Shown: positions 1 through 10,934 of the stretch, piece by piece
Layout: every line of letters starts with the position of its first letter
Position numbering within the stretch: the stretch's first letter is position 1
NCBI RefSeq assembly: GCF_018812025.1
Contig: NC_063045.1
Coordinates: 48,552,691 to 48,616,690 of the forward strand
Source of the DNA: Megalobrama amblycephala
Lineage: Eukaryota; Chordata; Actinopteri; Cypriniformes; Xenocyprididae
Reading direction: 5' to 3'
Length of the DNA: 64,000 nt
Notes under the pieces: generated by a model
The model's database searches: none
What the model was told of the DNA's origin: nothing
What the model saw: the letters and a program-made list of their open reading frames with translations, nothing else
Position numbers and translations under genes: made by a program

Positions 1-192
1 AATATTGGGGGCGTACACCCCGACTGTTACGTAACAGTCGGTGTTATGTTGAGATTCGCCTGTTCTTCTGAGGTCTTTTAAACAAATGAGATTTATATAA
101 GAAGGAGGAAACAATGGAGTTTGAGACTCACTGTATGTCATTTCCATGTACTGAACTCCAAGATAAATTCAATTTTTCATTCGAGGGCACCT
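1..192. mobile_element. Right end of a TTAA-flanked fold-back element (partial)
   Basis: The left part lies outside the window. The sequence is clearly homologous to the right third of the complete element at 51872-52840: both share the GGGGGCGT motif, the CTGTTACGTAAC palindrome and the GAAGGAGGAAACAATGG block. It ends in GGGCACCT directly followed by TTAA (193-196), the same terminus and target as the complete copy. TTAA duplication with AGG-type ends fits the Kolobok/T2 superfamily; piggyBac also uses TTAA and is the alternative. No coding capacity is seen. Confidence 0.75.
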
Positions 193-199
193 TTAACAA

Positions 200-600
200 C
201 TGAATAGTTTTGAATGGGAGAAAGTGTAACGCGCAATATGGCGGAATAAGTCCGGCCTTCTAAATAAGAGCCAATCGCCGACTGGTAAAGTCATCGCGTC
301 ACTCCAGCGGCCGTTAGAATTGCCGGTTTCTATAGAAACAGTCAGACGCGCGCCTCCGAAGAGACGCGGATTTAGGTCTGCGCATGCGCATTAGCTTGAT
401 CCAGCCTGAAAAATACAGTTTTTTTTTGTCATGATTCAAGCATTTAGAAACTAAATTTATAAGCCGGTTGTTGTTAGATTTCATTGGTGAATTTGATGTT
501 TCCCCATTCAAAGAGATTGCATGATGCCCAGGATGCCCGAGAGGCGTTTCAAAGATGGCCGCCGAGTGAAATGACTTGTCTTAAAGGGACTTTGCCTGTA
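200..600 (+). mobile_element. Interspersed repeat, copy A
   Basis: About 400 bp homologous, in opposite orientation, to 6640-7057 plus 12230-12290. Shared landmarks include GCCTTCTAA, AGAGCCAATCGC, ATAGAAAC, CCTGAAAAATA and CCCCATTCAAA. This copy is not interrupted by the Gypsy element, so it shows the uninterrupted family sequence across that insertion point. It contains no open frame of note. The superfamily is not identified. Confidence 0.6.
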
Positions 601-1024
601 ATCGCTCATTCAATGGCTGGACGATATGACAGGATTACCCAGGTTTCCTTTATTTTTAGTCTCTGGTTGTAAGCTAGCAGTTACCCAACTGCTAGTTGTA
701 CGACTAACCAAGTTACTTATGCGCTAAAAAATTTAGCGTTATGTGAGAAATCACTTAACTTGTTCCCCAATTTCTGATTAGGTGGGCATACATGGGAAAT
801 CTTCAGACACGTAACCAAACCATAATCCACACCAACAAAAGACAATAGTTTAACCTTAACTAATATGAAGTGTGCGCTGCAAACGCAAGCATTTTTGATG
901 ATTGTTTCTGTCAAGTCTGCTCGTTTTATTGTGTTTAACCACTGCTGTCGTCATTTTTGTACTCACCTGACAACACAACAAGCTCCTTATGTAGCCGACT
1001 ATAAATTAATAGCTGACTAACTAG
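601..1024. other. No gene seen
   Basis: Low-complexity, mixed-composition DNA between two repeats. The only structure noted is a small hairpin near 673-694, with CTAGCAGTT and AACTGCTAG arms around a 4-nt loop. Short open frames here look like chance. Confidence 0.5.
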
Positions 1025-1915
1025 CTAGTTTGAATTTGCTGCCTCCAGTTTTCCTTTTTTTATTATTATTTTTTTTATTAAGAACTTGTAAACAATACAA
1101 AAAAACACAGGCGGAAGAAAAAAAGGACATTCACAAGACGTCAAATACAGACTCATAGTAACAGTAGAATTACCTTTTACATTTTTCACAAGTTTAAGAG
1201 ACTTCATTAAGAGAATGAGTTCGTTACAGAAAACCTTATATAAAGGAGGAGATTTGGACAATCGAGATTTGTGAATAAAGAATTTACCATTCAGGATAAT
1301 GAAGTTTACAAAATTATCAATATTGTCTTCATGTTCATAATAACAAATAATATCTCTCAGGTTTAAAGTTATCGTTGATCTAACTTTGGCAGAGAAAGTG
1401 AGAAAACAGTCTTTCCAAAATGTCTGTACACTGTGACAATCAAAAAACAAATGTCATAGAGACTCCTCAGTACAATTACAGAAAGAGCATTCTTTCCCAA
1501 CATCCATAAACTTAGAGAGTAAGATATTGGTTGGATATATTTTATGTAGTATCTTAAGGTGAATTTCTCTTACTTTATTTGAGATACAAAATTTGTAAGG
1601 TAACAGCCATGCCTTTCTCTAATTAACATCTCTGAGAAGGGAATTCCAGTAAAAGTTTCCTCTTGGAGTAACTTTCTTTTTTTCATGAAAGACTTGTCTA
1701 ATATCTTTGTTAGTGCATTTTTTATCAAATACATTTTTTGCCATTTATAAAAAAATTACAGTCTTTATTATCTACAGTATAAGACAGATGGCTGGTCATC
1801 AAATTAATAAGTCCATAAGGGATAGCTTTAACTACTGTGACAAATTCTTTATATTTTATAAGAAAATTGTACTTAAACATAAAAGAATCATAAGAATAAA
1901 TTTGTGTTGAATCCT
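1025..1915 (-). pseudogene. L1-type LINE, decayed 3' end of ORF2
   Basis: On the minus strand, pieces of translation in order (from about 1850 down to 1025) resemble the carboxy-terminal region of fish L1 ORF2 beyond the reverse transcriptase. They include an AIPYGLINL-like segment, a DKKCTNKDIRQVF-like segment, a KVREIHLKILHKIYPTN block, and a zinc-knuckle-like C-x2-C ... H-LFFDC-H motif followed by FWKDC. The longest open part is 1025-1450 (141 codons). Reading needs at least one frame change near 1720-1735, and there are in-frame stops, for example just before the HLFFDC segment near 1455. This is therefore a dead, 5'-truncated copy, as is usual for LINEs. The AT-rich tail near 1050-1080 would be the 3' end. 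Clade assignment is by motif resemblance only. Confidence 0.65.
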
Positions 1916-2083
1916 CCAGTTTCCCCTTTGTTTTGCCTCCAGCTAACGTTGTGACGTAGTTGTGACGTCAGCACTACAAGGGTCTATATACTATATCTAT
2001 ATGCGCCATGTTGTTGCTGTCATGTGACGTACCAGTGTCAGTTGCTTTGCTTCACTGCCATTCATAAATCCCCTCCTAGGACT

Positions 2084-2440
2084 CCCACATGGAAAGAACC
2101 TATATGTGGATATATGCGCATATATGAAACCTATATGCAGTGTATATGTACATATATGCTGCATATATGCACATATATGATAATATATATGCTGCATATA
2201 TGCGCATATATACTGCATATATGCTATATATATGCTGCATATATGCGCATATATACTGCATATATGCTATATATATGCTGCATATATGCGTATATATACT
2301 GCATATATGTGTATATATGCCACATATAGGCAAAATTGAGGTGCATATATGTGCATATACAGGAAATATAGGTCTCCTGTATTGCTTCTTCATATCCATA
2401 TATATGCCCTATACATACAAGATATGTCTTCTATATAGCT
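2084..2440. mobile_element. AT-rich CCCACATGG-ended element, one-ended copy
   Basis: It starts with CCCACATGGAAAGAACCTAT, almost the same terminus as the palindromic elements at 3059-3450 and 6307-6624. The body is a tandem array of about 42-bp units built from GCTGCATATATGC and GCATATATACTGC words (best seen at 2185-2310). I find no matching CCATGTGGG terminus on the right, so the end near 2440 is approximate. Tyr/Ile-rich frames on both strands are produced by the TATA repeats and are not genes. Confidence 0.6.
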
Positions 2441-3058
2441 AATGGCAGGATCTGGTCATTTTGTAGCTCATATCTCATTTTTGACTGTCATACATGATGC
2501 CTAGCTCATATTTTCTATTATCAAGGCAAAAACTAAGAATTAACGAAAAAAATTATGCAAGAACTTATGTATGTGCGAATGTAGCAGTTATGTATTTAGA
2601 CAATTATTTTGTGATTCCACTTGCCATGACCATATTTGGGGTTTCCTGCCGCCATGCTGACTTGGGGTGTTGACGCACTTTGCTGCTTCCCAGTCTGCAT
2701 GAGACATCACAGCGGTAGGTCGCACAAAGTTTTTGCGGTGATTCAATTAAGGCCATGTTTCATGTAACAGCTGAATTCACATGATATATTTGTATGATTG
2801 TAATCCAAAACCCCTCTGTGATGTACATTCAGATGTTTCGTTGATTATTTTTCTTTACTTAAGTTACTTTTAATATCTCTCTTTCTCAGCGTTGTGCGTT
2901 GCTGCCGCATGCTGTTTGTATGTTGCATAAGTCCTCATATATTGCCATTTGTGTTATACAGAATAAAGTGAGGACCTGATGGCAAGATTTTTCGCAGTCC
3001 GTCTTTGATTACGACACAACGCAGAAAACACACCGCTACACGAACACGTGAAATTGGT
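2441..3058. other. No gene seen
   Basis: Unrecognised DNA between two members of the CCCACATGG family. There is no convincing open frame or RNA gene. It may be part of the THAP-bearing element that continues at 3455, but I cannot show that. Confidence 0.4.
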
Positions 3059-3179
3059 CCCACATGGAAAAAACCTATATAAACATATATGTTTCAATAT
3101 AGGTTTGATATAGGTTTTTAATATATGTGACATATATAAAATTGGCCGTTTTCCTATATTATGTGTACATATATGTACA

Positions 3180-3212
<33 letters not shown>

Positions 3213-3450
3213 GTGTACATATATGTGTACATATGTGTACATATATGTGTACATATGTGTACATATATGTGTGCATATATGTGTACATATATGTGTGCAT
3301 ATATGTGTACATATATGTGTGCATATATGTGTACATATATGTACATATAATATAGGAAAACGGCCAATTTTATATATGTCACATATATGTAAAACCTATA
3401 TCAAACCTATATTGAAACATATATGTTTATATAGGTTTTTTCCATGTGGG
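3059..3450. mobile_element. Palindromic AT-rich element, CCCACATGG family, copy 1
   Basis: A 392-bp near-perfect inverted repeat. It opens with CCCACATGGAAAAAACC and closes with GGTTTTTTCCATGTGGG, with arms of about 110 bp. Each arm contains CCTATATAAACATATATG, AATATAGGTTTGATATAGG, a TATGTGACATATA word and GGCCGTTTTCC. The loop is a variable microsatellite, (TA)n followed by TGTGTACATATA and TGTGCATATATG units. Copy 2 at 6307 has nearly the same arms but a shorter loop. No clear target duplication is visible. Open frames on both strands are by-products of the repeat. Confidence 0.8.
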
Positions 3451-3454
3451 GAGA

Positions 3455-3730
3455 TATACAATGTCTGCGCCAAAAAAAACATTTCAAATGTTTTGTTATT
3501 GGATGTACCAACGAACATAAGAGTCTCCATAGACTCTCGACATCTGAGCCACTAAGGACGCCATGGTTGAATTTCATTTATGAAGGAAATGTGCTGAAGA
3601 AAGTCGGTAAAGTGTTGTAAATTTGTGCAAATCATTTTACACCGGACTGCTTCACAAACAAGGGTCAGTTCAAACTCCACAACAACTACATAAATGTATC
3701 CACTAACCACTCAGAAATGTTTAGATGAAT
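3455..3730 (+). pseudogene. THAP-domain remnant
   Basis: Beginning at an ATG near 3461, this stretch is related at DNA level to the THAP-like frame at 20084-20359. Shared blocks encode the family's C-x2-H-F-T-P-D-C-F signature (near 3627-3655), preceded in both by a W-rich segment. Here the frame is broken: the region before the signature contains stops and a frame change. THAP domains bind DNA and occur in P-element and Kolobok transposases. The remnant begins right after the palindromic element ending at 3450, which may have inserted into its 5' side. Confidence 0.5.
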
Positions 3731-3904
3731 TCTAAAAGTTGTAACTTCTTCCTGAGTCTCTCCACCAGTGTCTGACTTTAGTCTGAACAATGTAAGGCTG
3801 ACATTTTGGCTGCTTGAGATTCTCCAGTTTTGTTGTTGTTGAGTATCCAAAGCACAAGCTGTTAAAGCTCCGCCCTCTTCTGGAAAGGTGACAAAGCTGT
3901 ATTT

Positions 3905-4195
3905 TCAGCAGCCATTACTCCAGTCTTCAGTGTCACATGATCCTTCAGAAATCATTCTAATCTGCTAATTTGGTGCTCAGGAAACATTTATTATTATTAT
4001 CAATGTTGAAAACAGTTGTTCTGCTTAATATTTTTTTAAATTTGGGATTCACGGTTTCAGATCAAAATATTTTGTAATATTATAAATGTCTTTACTTTCA
4101 CTTTTGATTAATTCAATGATTTATTGTTGAATAAAACAATTAATTTATTAAAATATATCTTACTGTCCCTAAACTTTTAAACAGTAGTGTATATC
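3905..4195. mobile_element. Fragment of the ACTACCGTTCAAAAG fold-back family
   Basis: It shares long stretches with 29821-30759 and 44741-45125, including TTACTCCAGTCTTCAGTGTC, ACATGATCCTTCAGAAATCA and TTGAAAACAGTTGT. It ends with a diverged terminus (AACTTTTAAACAGTAGTGTA) matching the ACACTACCGTTCAAAAGTTT end seen at 30230. Non-coding. Confidence 0.65.
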
Positions 4196-4438
4196 CAAAA
4201 TTACATTTAATTATTTAGTATTAAGAGATTATTTAGTATTACTATGTAAACGTATGATCATTTATATTCATTTATATATTCATTTATATATAATAAATTA
4301 TTATTATTAGTTATGTTTAATTATTTGAATTATAGATATAAATAAAATGTAATATTGTCCAATAACCAATAACAAGTCTAGCAGAAGTTAGCAAAAATGA
4401 CTGAAATTGCTTACATGTGCTGTGTGTGTCCATAAATG

Positions 4439-4439
<1 letters not shown>

Positions 4440-4473
<34 letters not shown>
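4440..4473. repeat. Poly(A) tract
   Basis: A run of more than 30 A. No retroposed gene was recognised directly upstream. Confidence 0.9.
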
Positions 4474-4474
<1 letters not shown>

Positions 4475-6306
4475 GAAATAGCTTAATTCCAGTCAAAGAG
4501 GCTGTTTCAGAAAAGAAAAAAAGAAAAGAAACTAAGGTTATGAGGTTTTAGCCAGAGGTTCTTATTATGGCCAGGTGTGAACGAAAATAGAGGCCAAAGA
4601 GGGAGAGAGACTGATCCTAATGGGAAGTGACAGTCAGTTCACACATGTATGCAGATGAAGTTGATGAGAGGGAGAAAATGCGTGCGAAATCTGTGCATAA
4701 GTGGGCACATGCTCACGCGGCAGCAGTAGGAAAGTACCGGAATTGGAATGCGAGTTCAACGTCTCCTCATCGCAGAATATTTCACATCTATTGACCTCCT
4801 GATATCTGACACCTGCTCACTCTCTGCAGACTAAACATCTCAGCAGTGGGCAGCTGATCTCACTTCCTCCATAAACAACCAAACGACATGGGCGGCACTT
4901 CAAATGTCTCAGAAGATACGAGTCAGATTTGACTCATTTGTGATTTTTGTCCTGTCTTATTGGCTCTAATCTCAGCATGTCTTGTTTTCGGTCCCCTGTG
5001 CATGTGAATCAATAATCAATGTTAGAGCATGTGATACTTTGTTTTCTGTGATTGTGATTCCTGTGCAAATACAATTCTGTGTGTATACTGGTCACTTTGT
5101 TGTATCTAGTTGGAGTAAAATAAGCAAATTTATCCATAGTTTTGGCTTTTCGACAGATGTCACCCCCTATTTTTTTAACTATCTGTCATATGAGGCTCTT
5201 TAAATCAATATAATCTTAAATGTAATCTTTATTAAATCTTAATTGAATGTCCATATTTCATCCTCTACTCTCTATGATGCCCAAATTCACTTGTAGCATT
5301 TGAAATAGCTGCTTTTATTTTTTAGTGTTTTATTTTTTTATTAATTTAGACAAAACTGAATTTATTGGTTACCGGCCATAATATGAAAATAATTATCAGC
5401 TTGACCTCAAAGTCTCTAGGATGCTCCAAGATTGGTCTTGGCTGAATATCATATTGGCAAGTTCTTTCATGTACTAAATTCAGGTAGGGACCCGAGCCGA
5501 GATGAAAGACTAAATTTAAGCCATGGAATCAATTTCTAGTTAGTCGACCTAATTGACCAAATTGATCTTGGATGAAGCCAAACTCATTTCTGTTCTTCTG
5601 TTCACACATGTCTGAACATTCAATCAGCTCAATGATTCTGTTCTTTACTGTCTCTCACATCACAATTTCACAGCCGCATAACATTCTGGAACATAACCGA
5701 AGCTCACAAAGAGAAACCTCAGATAAAATTACTTGTGAAATTGATCATTTATCCATTCTGACCCTTCTTTGCCCTCTCTGGATTGCACCATCATAAAAGC
5801 AAAAAATATTGCATTCATTTAACCTTTTCACCTTTCTTCTTTACCTCCGGTTTTGCTGCCATTCTTCTTTGAACACAGATACAATATTACACTATAAATA
5901 GCCATGTAATGGTTAGCGTTAATTGCCGTGTCCTCCGGGAAGATGTTAAAAATGGTCCTAATTATCACTCTAACACACTTACCATGTATTCAGACAAGAT
6001 TCTTTACAGCACAGTCACACCATTCAGATGCTCAAGCAATGAATTATATTTCTGCATCAGTTCTGCAGCAATCTTATAGGTTATTTTATGTTCTTTTAAA
6101 TCAAACTTTTCAATGAATCAATTGATCCATTTTAAAAAACAGTCGCTGCATCCAATATCAAATACTTACCTATATAGCATGTAAAGAACAGTTTGCCAAA
6201 AGAGTAGTATTTGAAAAACTGTAGGAGAAAAGTACCTGGATGACCTATACTTTAGTCGAGATTCTGAAGTGTGCATTTGATGGAAACTTACTATCTCATG
6301 TACTAG
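4474..6306. other. No gene seen (low-copy DNA)
   Basis: About 1.8 kb without a supportable gene. Short frames, for example near 4982-5203 and 5572-5796, have no domain, no splice context and no codon-use support. Confidence 0.5.
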
Positions 6307-6624
6307 CCCACATGGAAAAAACCTATATAAACATATATGTTTCAATATAGGTTTGATATAGGTTTTTAATATATGTGACATATATAAAATTAGCCGTTTT
6401 CCAATATTATGTGTACATATATGTGTATATATATATATATATGTGTACATATATGTGTACATATATGTGTGCATATATGTGTACATATATGTGTGCATAT
6501 ATGTGTACATATATGTACATATAATATAGGAAAACGGCCAATTTTATATATGTCACATATATGTAAAACCTATATCAAACCTATATTGAAACATATATGT
6601 TTATATAGGTTTTTTCCATGTGGG
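6307..6624. mobile_element. Palindromic AT-rich element, CCCACATGG family, copy 2
   Basis: A 318-bp inverted repeat with the same ends and nearly the same arms as copy 1 at 3059-3450. The main difference is a shorter microsatellite loop (6411-6520). Very low arm divergence between copies suggests recent spread or conversion. There is no obvious target duplication: the flanks read GTACTAG on the left and TCCAGCA on the right. It lies next to repeat copy B. Confidence 0.8.
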
Positions 6625-6639
6625 TCCAGCAGCTACAGC

Positions 6640-7057
6640 AAGGAAACAGAAATGGCGGACTGCTGCAGCTCACCAAAATCCCTTTCAAGGAAAGTCTGTT
6701 CATTTGGCAGTCATATTTGCAATGCCTCCGGTTAGCTATTTCAGGCATCCAAGACCAAGTCCTATCTATTTGAATGGGGGATTCCTGAAATCTCAAAAAC
6801 TGCTTGGTGAACTCACATTTAAATAGCATATTGCAAATCAGCAACAAAATCTGGCATGAACTGTTGCATAAATGTTGTTTCTTATGCTCAAATAGCATTA
6901 AAAAAGGCTTATTTTTCAGGCTAGTCAAGCCAATGCACATTTACAGTCCTAAGCGCGAGTCTCAGGTTTCTATGGGAACCTGAGCTTTTAACAGCAGCTG
7001 CAGTGATGCAATGACTTTATCAATCAGCGATTGGCTCTTTTACTTAGAAGGCGGGAC
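6640..7057 (-). mobile_element. Interspersed repeat, copy B, first part (split by Gypsy)
   Basis: The reverse complement matches copy A (200-600). The family sequence stops at the Gypsy insertion and resumes at about 12230 with the GAATGGGAGAAA-type stretch. Copy A is uninterrupted at the equivalent GGAATAAGTCC site, which confirms that this repeat was the target. Confidence 0.6.
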
Positions 7058-7063
7058 GTATTC

Positions 7064-7536
7064 TGTCACGTGAAAAGAAGACTGGATGCAATAGCAAGTT
7101 ATTCACTTTAATAGTGCTTCACGCCAGGTTAGTCAGATATGTACACACACACAGTCACAACACAGACAGCAGGAGAGATGGTAACACAGGGACTGGATGG
7201 GCGATGGTGTCCGTGGTGAGTGGTGCTCCGTGGTGAGAATCCGTGAGATGAGATGAGCAAGGTAAATCCAGAACGAGTATCCAGGGGAACAGACAGGAAA
7301 CAGCTCCAACTCCAGGAAACAAGAAACACAGAAACACGAGACAACACCAGGACTCCAAAACAACGATCTGACAAACATGAGACGAAAGACAAGGCGTTAA
7401 ATAGGCAAGATCTAATAACCCACAGCTGCCGCTGATCAGTAATCAGCGGCGACGCCCACACAGAACAATCAGGTGACACACCCCACAACCCACACACAGA
7501 CAACAGAATGACACAGTGGATCTGCGAACCGTGACA
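7064..7536 (-). repeat. 3' LTR of the Gypsy element
   Basis: 473 bp, ending in TGTCAC and GTGACA. On the minus strand it has a TATTTAA box at 7397-7403. About 28 nt downstream lies the likely transcript start, with the GTCAGATCGTT self-primer word at 7362-7372. It is 76 bp longer than the 5' LTR, with otherwise very similar sequence. Confidence 0.9.
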
Positions 7537-7550
7537 GTACCCCTCCTCCT
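7537..7550 (-). promoter_or_regulatory. Polypurine tract (plus-strand primer)
   Basis: On the minus strand AGGAGGAGGGG followed by TAC directly abuts the 3' LTR, as expected for the primer of second-strand synthesis. The pol stop codon (7549-7551) overlaps its start. Confidence 0.75.
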
Positions 7551-8292
7551 AGGAATGCCTCTCGGCGTTCCCACCACTCCTTACCTGTTGATTGTAATCA
7601 TCAATAAGGGAGTGATCCAGAATGTCCCTCGCAGGTACCCAACATCTCTCCTCCGGACCGTAACCTTCCCAGTCCACCAAGTACTGGAATCCGCGTCCCC
7701 TCCGCCTCGAGTCCAGAATACGATTAACCGAATAAGTTGGTTCCCCGTCTACGAGACGCGGCGGTGGAGGAACCGGAGCAGGCGGATTAAGTGGTGAATG
7801 AAAAACTGGTTTGATTTTGGACACATGGAAGGCGGGATGAATCCTCCTGTACGCCGGAGGCAATTTGAGGCGGACTGCCACTGGACTAATGATCTTAGTG
7901 ACAGTAAACGGGCCAATGAATTTGGGAGCAAGCTTATTAGCCACGGAGCGGAGCGGCATGTTCTTAGTAGAAAGCCACACTTTTTGACCAACGACGTATA
8001 CGGGTGGCTTTGACCGGTGGCGATCGGTCTTAGCCTTGGTGCGCGCCCTCACTTGCAACAGAGTCTCGCGGGCTCTGTTCCAAGTGCGATGGCACCTCTG
8101 GACAAAGGCGTGGGCAGAGGGAACCGCAACTTCGGACTCCAGACTGGGAAACACAGGTGGCTGGTAACCTAGGCTACATTCAAACGGAGACAGGCCCGTA
8201 GAAGACACTGGTAACGAGTTGTGAGCGTACTCAATCATAGAGAGTTGTTGGCTCCAGGAGGAAGGATTCTTGGACGCCAAACATCGCAACAT
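7549..8292 (-). pseudogene. Gypsy pol, integrase C-terminus and chromodomain
   Basis: 247 open codons from an internal Met. A GPF-type module sits near residues 127-135 and a proline-rich linker at about 168-180. A chromodomain spans about 187-233 with the aromatic residues of the methyl-lysine cage region (YSVNRIL ... YLVDWEGY ... CWVPARDIL). This domain is typical of chromoviruses and is thought to guide integration to marked chromatin. The catalytic core lies in the adjoining piece (8298-9122) in another frame; one missing base in a G run near 8371-8374 separates them. Many nearby frames on the other strand are shadows. Confidence 0.85.
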
Positions 8293-8297
8293 TCGCT

Positions 8298-9122
8298 CTA
8301 AATCCTGGTTGGCTCTCTCGGTCTGACCATTGGTCTGGGGATGGAACCCAGAAGAAAGACTAACCGTCGCCCCAGTAACTTACAAAACTCTTGCCAGAAT
8401 TTGGACACAAATTGGGGACCCCTGTCAGAAACCACATCCACCGGGAGGCCATGTAGCTGGAAGACATGATCAATGACAGTAACCGCTGTCTCCTTAGCAG
8501 AGGGTAATTTGGCCAAGGGTATAAAATGGGTCACCTTCAAGAACCGGTCCACAACGGTCAAAACAACCGTGTACCCTTGGGAGGGTGGGAGGGCGGTCAC
8601 AAAATCTAGCGCGATATGGGACCAGGGTCTCGAAGGGACAGACAGCGGTTGGAGTAACCCATCTGGAGGGCGGTTGGAAGTCTTACCAGTAGCACAGACC
8701 GAGCAAGCCAAAACAAAATCGCGAATGTCGCGAGCCATACCTGGCCACCAGAATCGTTGCTTGACCAAAAATCTGGTTCGATTAACCCCTGGATGGCAAG
8801 CCACGTTAGAACAATGACCCCACTTGATGACGCAGGACCTTAACTCATCCGGCACAAACAAACGGTTCGGTGGGCATGCGGGCGGAGGCGTTACCCCTTC
8901 TAAGGCCGCCAGGACCTTCGATTCGATCTCCCATGTAAGAGTGGAGACCACTAATGTCTCGGGAAGAATACACTCGGGAGTAGACGGGCGTTCGGAGGGA
9001 TCAAAAATGCGAGAAAGAGAATCGGGCTTGATGTTCTTGGAGCCCGGGCAGTACGATAGAGTAAAATCAAAACGACCGAAAAAAAGTGCCCACCGAGCCT
9101 GCCTGGAATTGAGTCTTTTAGC
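8298..9122 (-). pseudogene. Gypsy pol, integrase N-terminus and core
   Basis: Open from after the stop at 9123-9125, in the same frame as the upstream pol piece; the longest Met-started part is 8298-8951. Numbering from that Met: the HHCC zinc finger is H46, H53, C83 and C86, and the first two catalytic acidic residues are D116 (ALDF) and D176 (VSDRGPQF). The frame is lost just after the second Asp, at a G run near 8371-8374, so the last 20-odd residues are out of register. The third catalytic residue region lies in the other frame between 8298 and 8370. The piece cannot give a working integrase. Confidence 0.85.
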
Positions 9123-9140
9123 CTATCGTATATACTCTCA
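9123..9140 (-). other. Two in-frame stops in Gypsy pol
   Basis: Immediately after the RNase H TDHKN motif the frame carries TGA (9138-9140) and then TAG (9123-9125). The reading frame itself is kept on both sides, so these look like point mutations, not an indel. Confidence 0.85.
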
Positions 9141-10934
9141 ATTCTTATGATCAGTCCAAACGATAAAGGGTACCCCTGAACCCTCTAACCAGTGACGCCA
9201 CTCTTCCAACGTTAATTTGACTGCCAACAACTCTCTGTTACCAATATCATAATTGCGTTCAGCGGGAGACAAACGATGAGAATAATACGCGCAAGGGTGC
9301 ATCTTGTTATCTGAGGGAGAACGCTGGGAGAGAACTGCACCTACCCCCACCTCTGACGCGTCGACCTCCACCACGAACTGACGCGAAGGATCAGGGGCTA
9401 TCAGAATGGGGGCCGAAACGAAGCGGCCCTTCAGTTTGGCAAATGCAGCCTCGGCTGCATCTGACCACCTGAAGGTCGTTCTGGAGGAGGTCAAAGCGGT
9501 CAGAGGTGCGGCTAGTTGGCTGAAATTGCGAATAAAACGCCGGTAAAAATTGGCGAACCCCAGAAACCGCTGTAGGGCCTTACGGGAATCTGGACTTGGC
9601 CAATCCACCACAGCCTTAACCTTGTCAGGATCCATGCGAATTCCCTCAGATGAGACGATGTACCCTAGGAAAGAAACAGATTGTGCATGAAATTCGCATT
9701 TCTCCGCCTTGACAAAAAGCCCATTCTCTAGCAGCCGCTGAAGCACTCGTCTGACGTGTTGAACATGCTCCTGGAGAGACGATGAAAAAATCAATATGTC
9801 GTCCAGGTAGACATATATGAACTGGTCAATGATGTCTCTCAACACGTCATTGACGAGTGCCTGGAAGACCGCGGGCGAGTTGGACAGCCCGAAGGGCATG
9901 ACCAAGTATTCAAAGTGCCCTCTAGGGGTGTTAAAAGCGGTCTTCCACTCATCCCCCTCCCTGATGCGGACCAAATGATATGCGTTTCTTAAGTCCAATT
10001 TAGTGAAAATGGACGCTCCTTGCAACCTCTCGAAGGCTGAAGACATCAACGGCAAAGGATAAGTATTCTTTACCGTGATGTTGTTCAGCTCCCGGTAATC
10101 AATACAAGGTCGCAAAGACCCGTCCTTCTTCCCCACAAAAAAGAACCCCGCCCCCGCTAGAGATGAGGAAGGGCGGATGAACTTGGCTGCCAGAGAATCA
10201 GAAATATATTTCTCCATGGCCTCCCTCTCGGGAACAGATAGAGAGTACAACTTGCCTTTAGGCGGAGACTTACCTGGAACTAAGTCTATTGCACAATCGT
10301 AGGGACGATGCGGAGGGAGAGAAGCAGCTCGGGACTTACTGAACACCTCCTTCAGGTCAAGGTACTCCTTAGGCACGTTAGACAGATCCACCGCCTCATC
10401 CTGCAAAACAGAAACAGACACCGTGGGACAAGCAGACAATAGACAAGACTTGTGACACTGGGTGCTCCATTCAGTGATAGTTCCGAGTTGCCAGTCGATG
10501 CGAGGGTTGTGTTTGGTGAGCCAGGGGTGTCCAAGAACGACAGGTGTGTGAGGGGTGTCCATGAGGAGGAACTGTGCTTCTTCTGAATGGTTACCGGAAG
10601 TGACGAGGGTGATGTAATCCGTAGTGTGGGAGAGACTGGAAAGAGACTGTCCATTGAGTGCGTTGACTGAAATGGAGTGCTCAAGGGATGATGTAGGAAT
10701 TCCATGTTGTCGTGCAAACGTGATGTCCATGAAACTGCCCTCCGCCCCAGAATCCAAGAGTGCGCTACAGGTGATGTCGTGTGTAGCCCATCTCAGTCTA
10801 ACCGGGAGGAGGGTCGATGGCGAGGACTTCTCGGCGGAGATCCCGCCCGATAGTAGCCTCGAGTTTACTATCGGGCTTGGTCTTTTACCGGGCAGTTCCT
10901 GATGATGTGTCCCGATGTCCCGCAGTATAAGCAT
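9138..10934 (-). pseudogene. Gypsy pol, protease, reverse transcriptase and RNase H
   Basis: 598 open codons in the -1 frame relative to gag, overlapping gag by about 67 bp. A -1 frameshift would make a Gag-Pol fusion; the shift site itself is not identified. Domains in order: aspartic protease with [12 protein letters not shown] (catalytic D61); reverse transcriptase about 245-420 with [10 protein letters not shown] (D314) and YLDD (376-379); connection region; RNase H about 510-598 with D525, E568 and D595. The catalytic residues of this piece are all present, so its decay is recent and limited to the stops just after RNase H. Copies DNA from the element's RNA in the cytoplasmic particle. 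Confidence 0.9.

Noticed and set aside
2024..3555. Long Tyr/Ile/Met-rich open frames on both strands
   Set aside because: They are produced by TATA/ACATATA tandem sequence inside the palindromic elements, are mirrored on the opposite strand and contain no domain.
7129..7503. Open frames within the 3' LTR and a matching one in the 5' LTR
   Set aside because: They lie in LTR sequence, have no domain, and the frame differs between the two LTRs because of the deletions.
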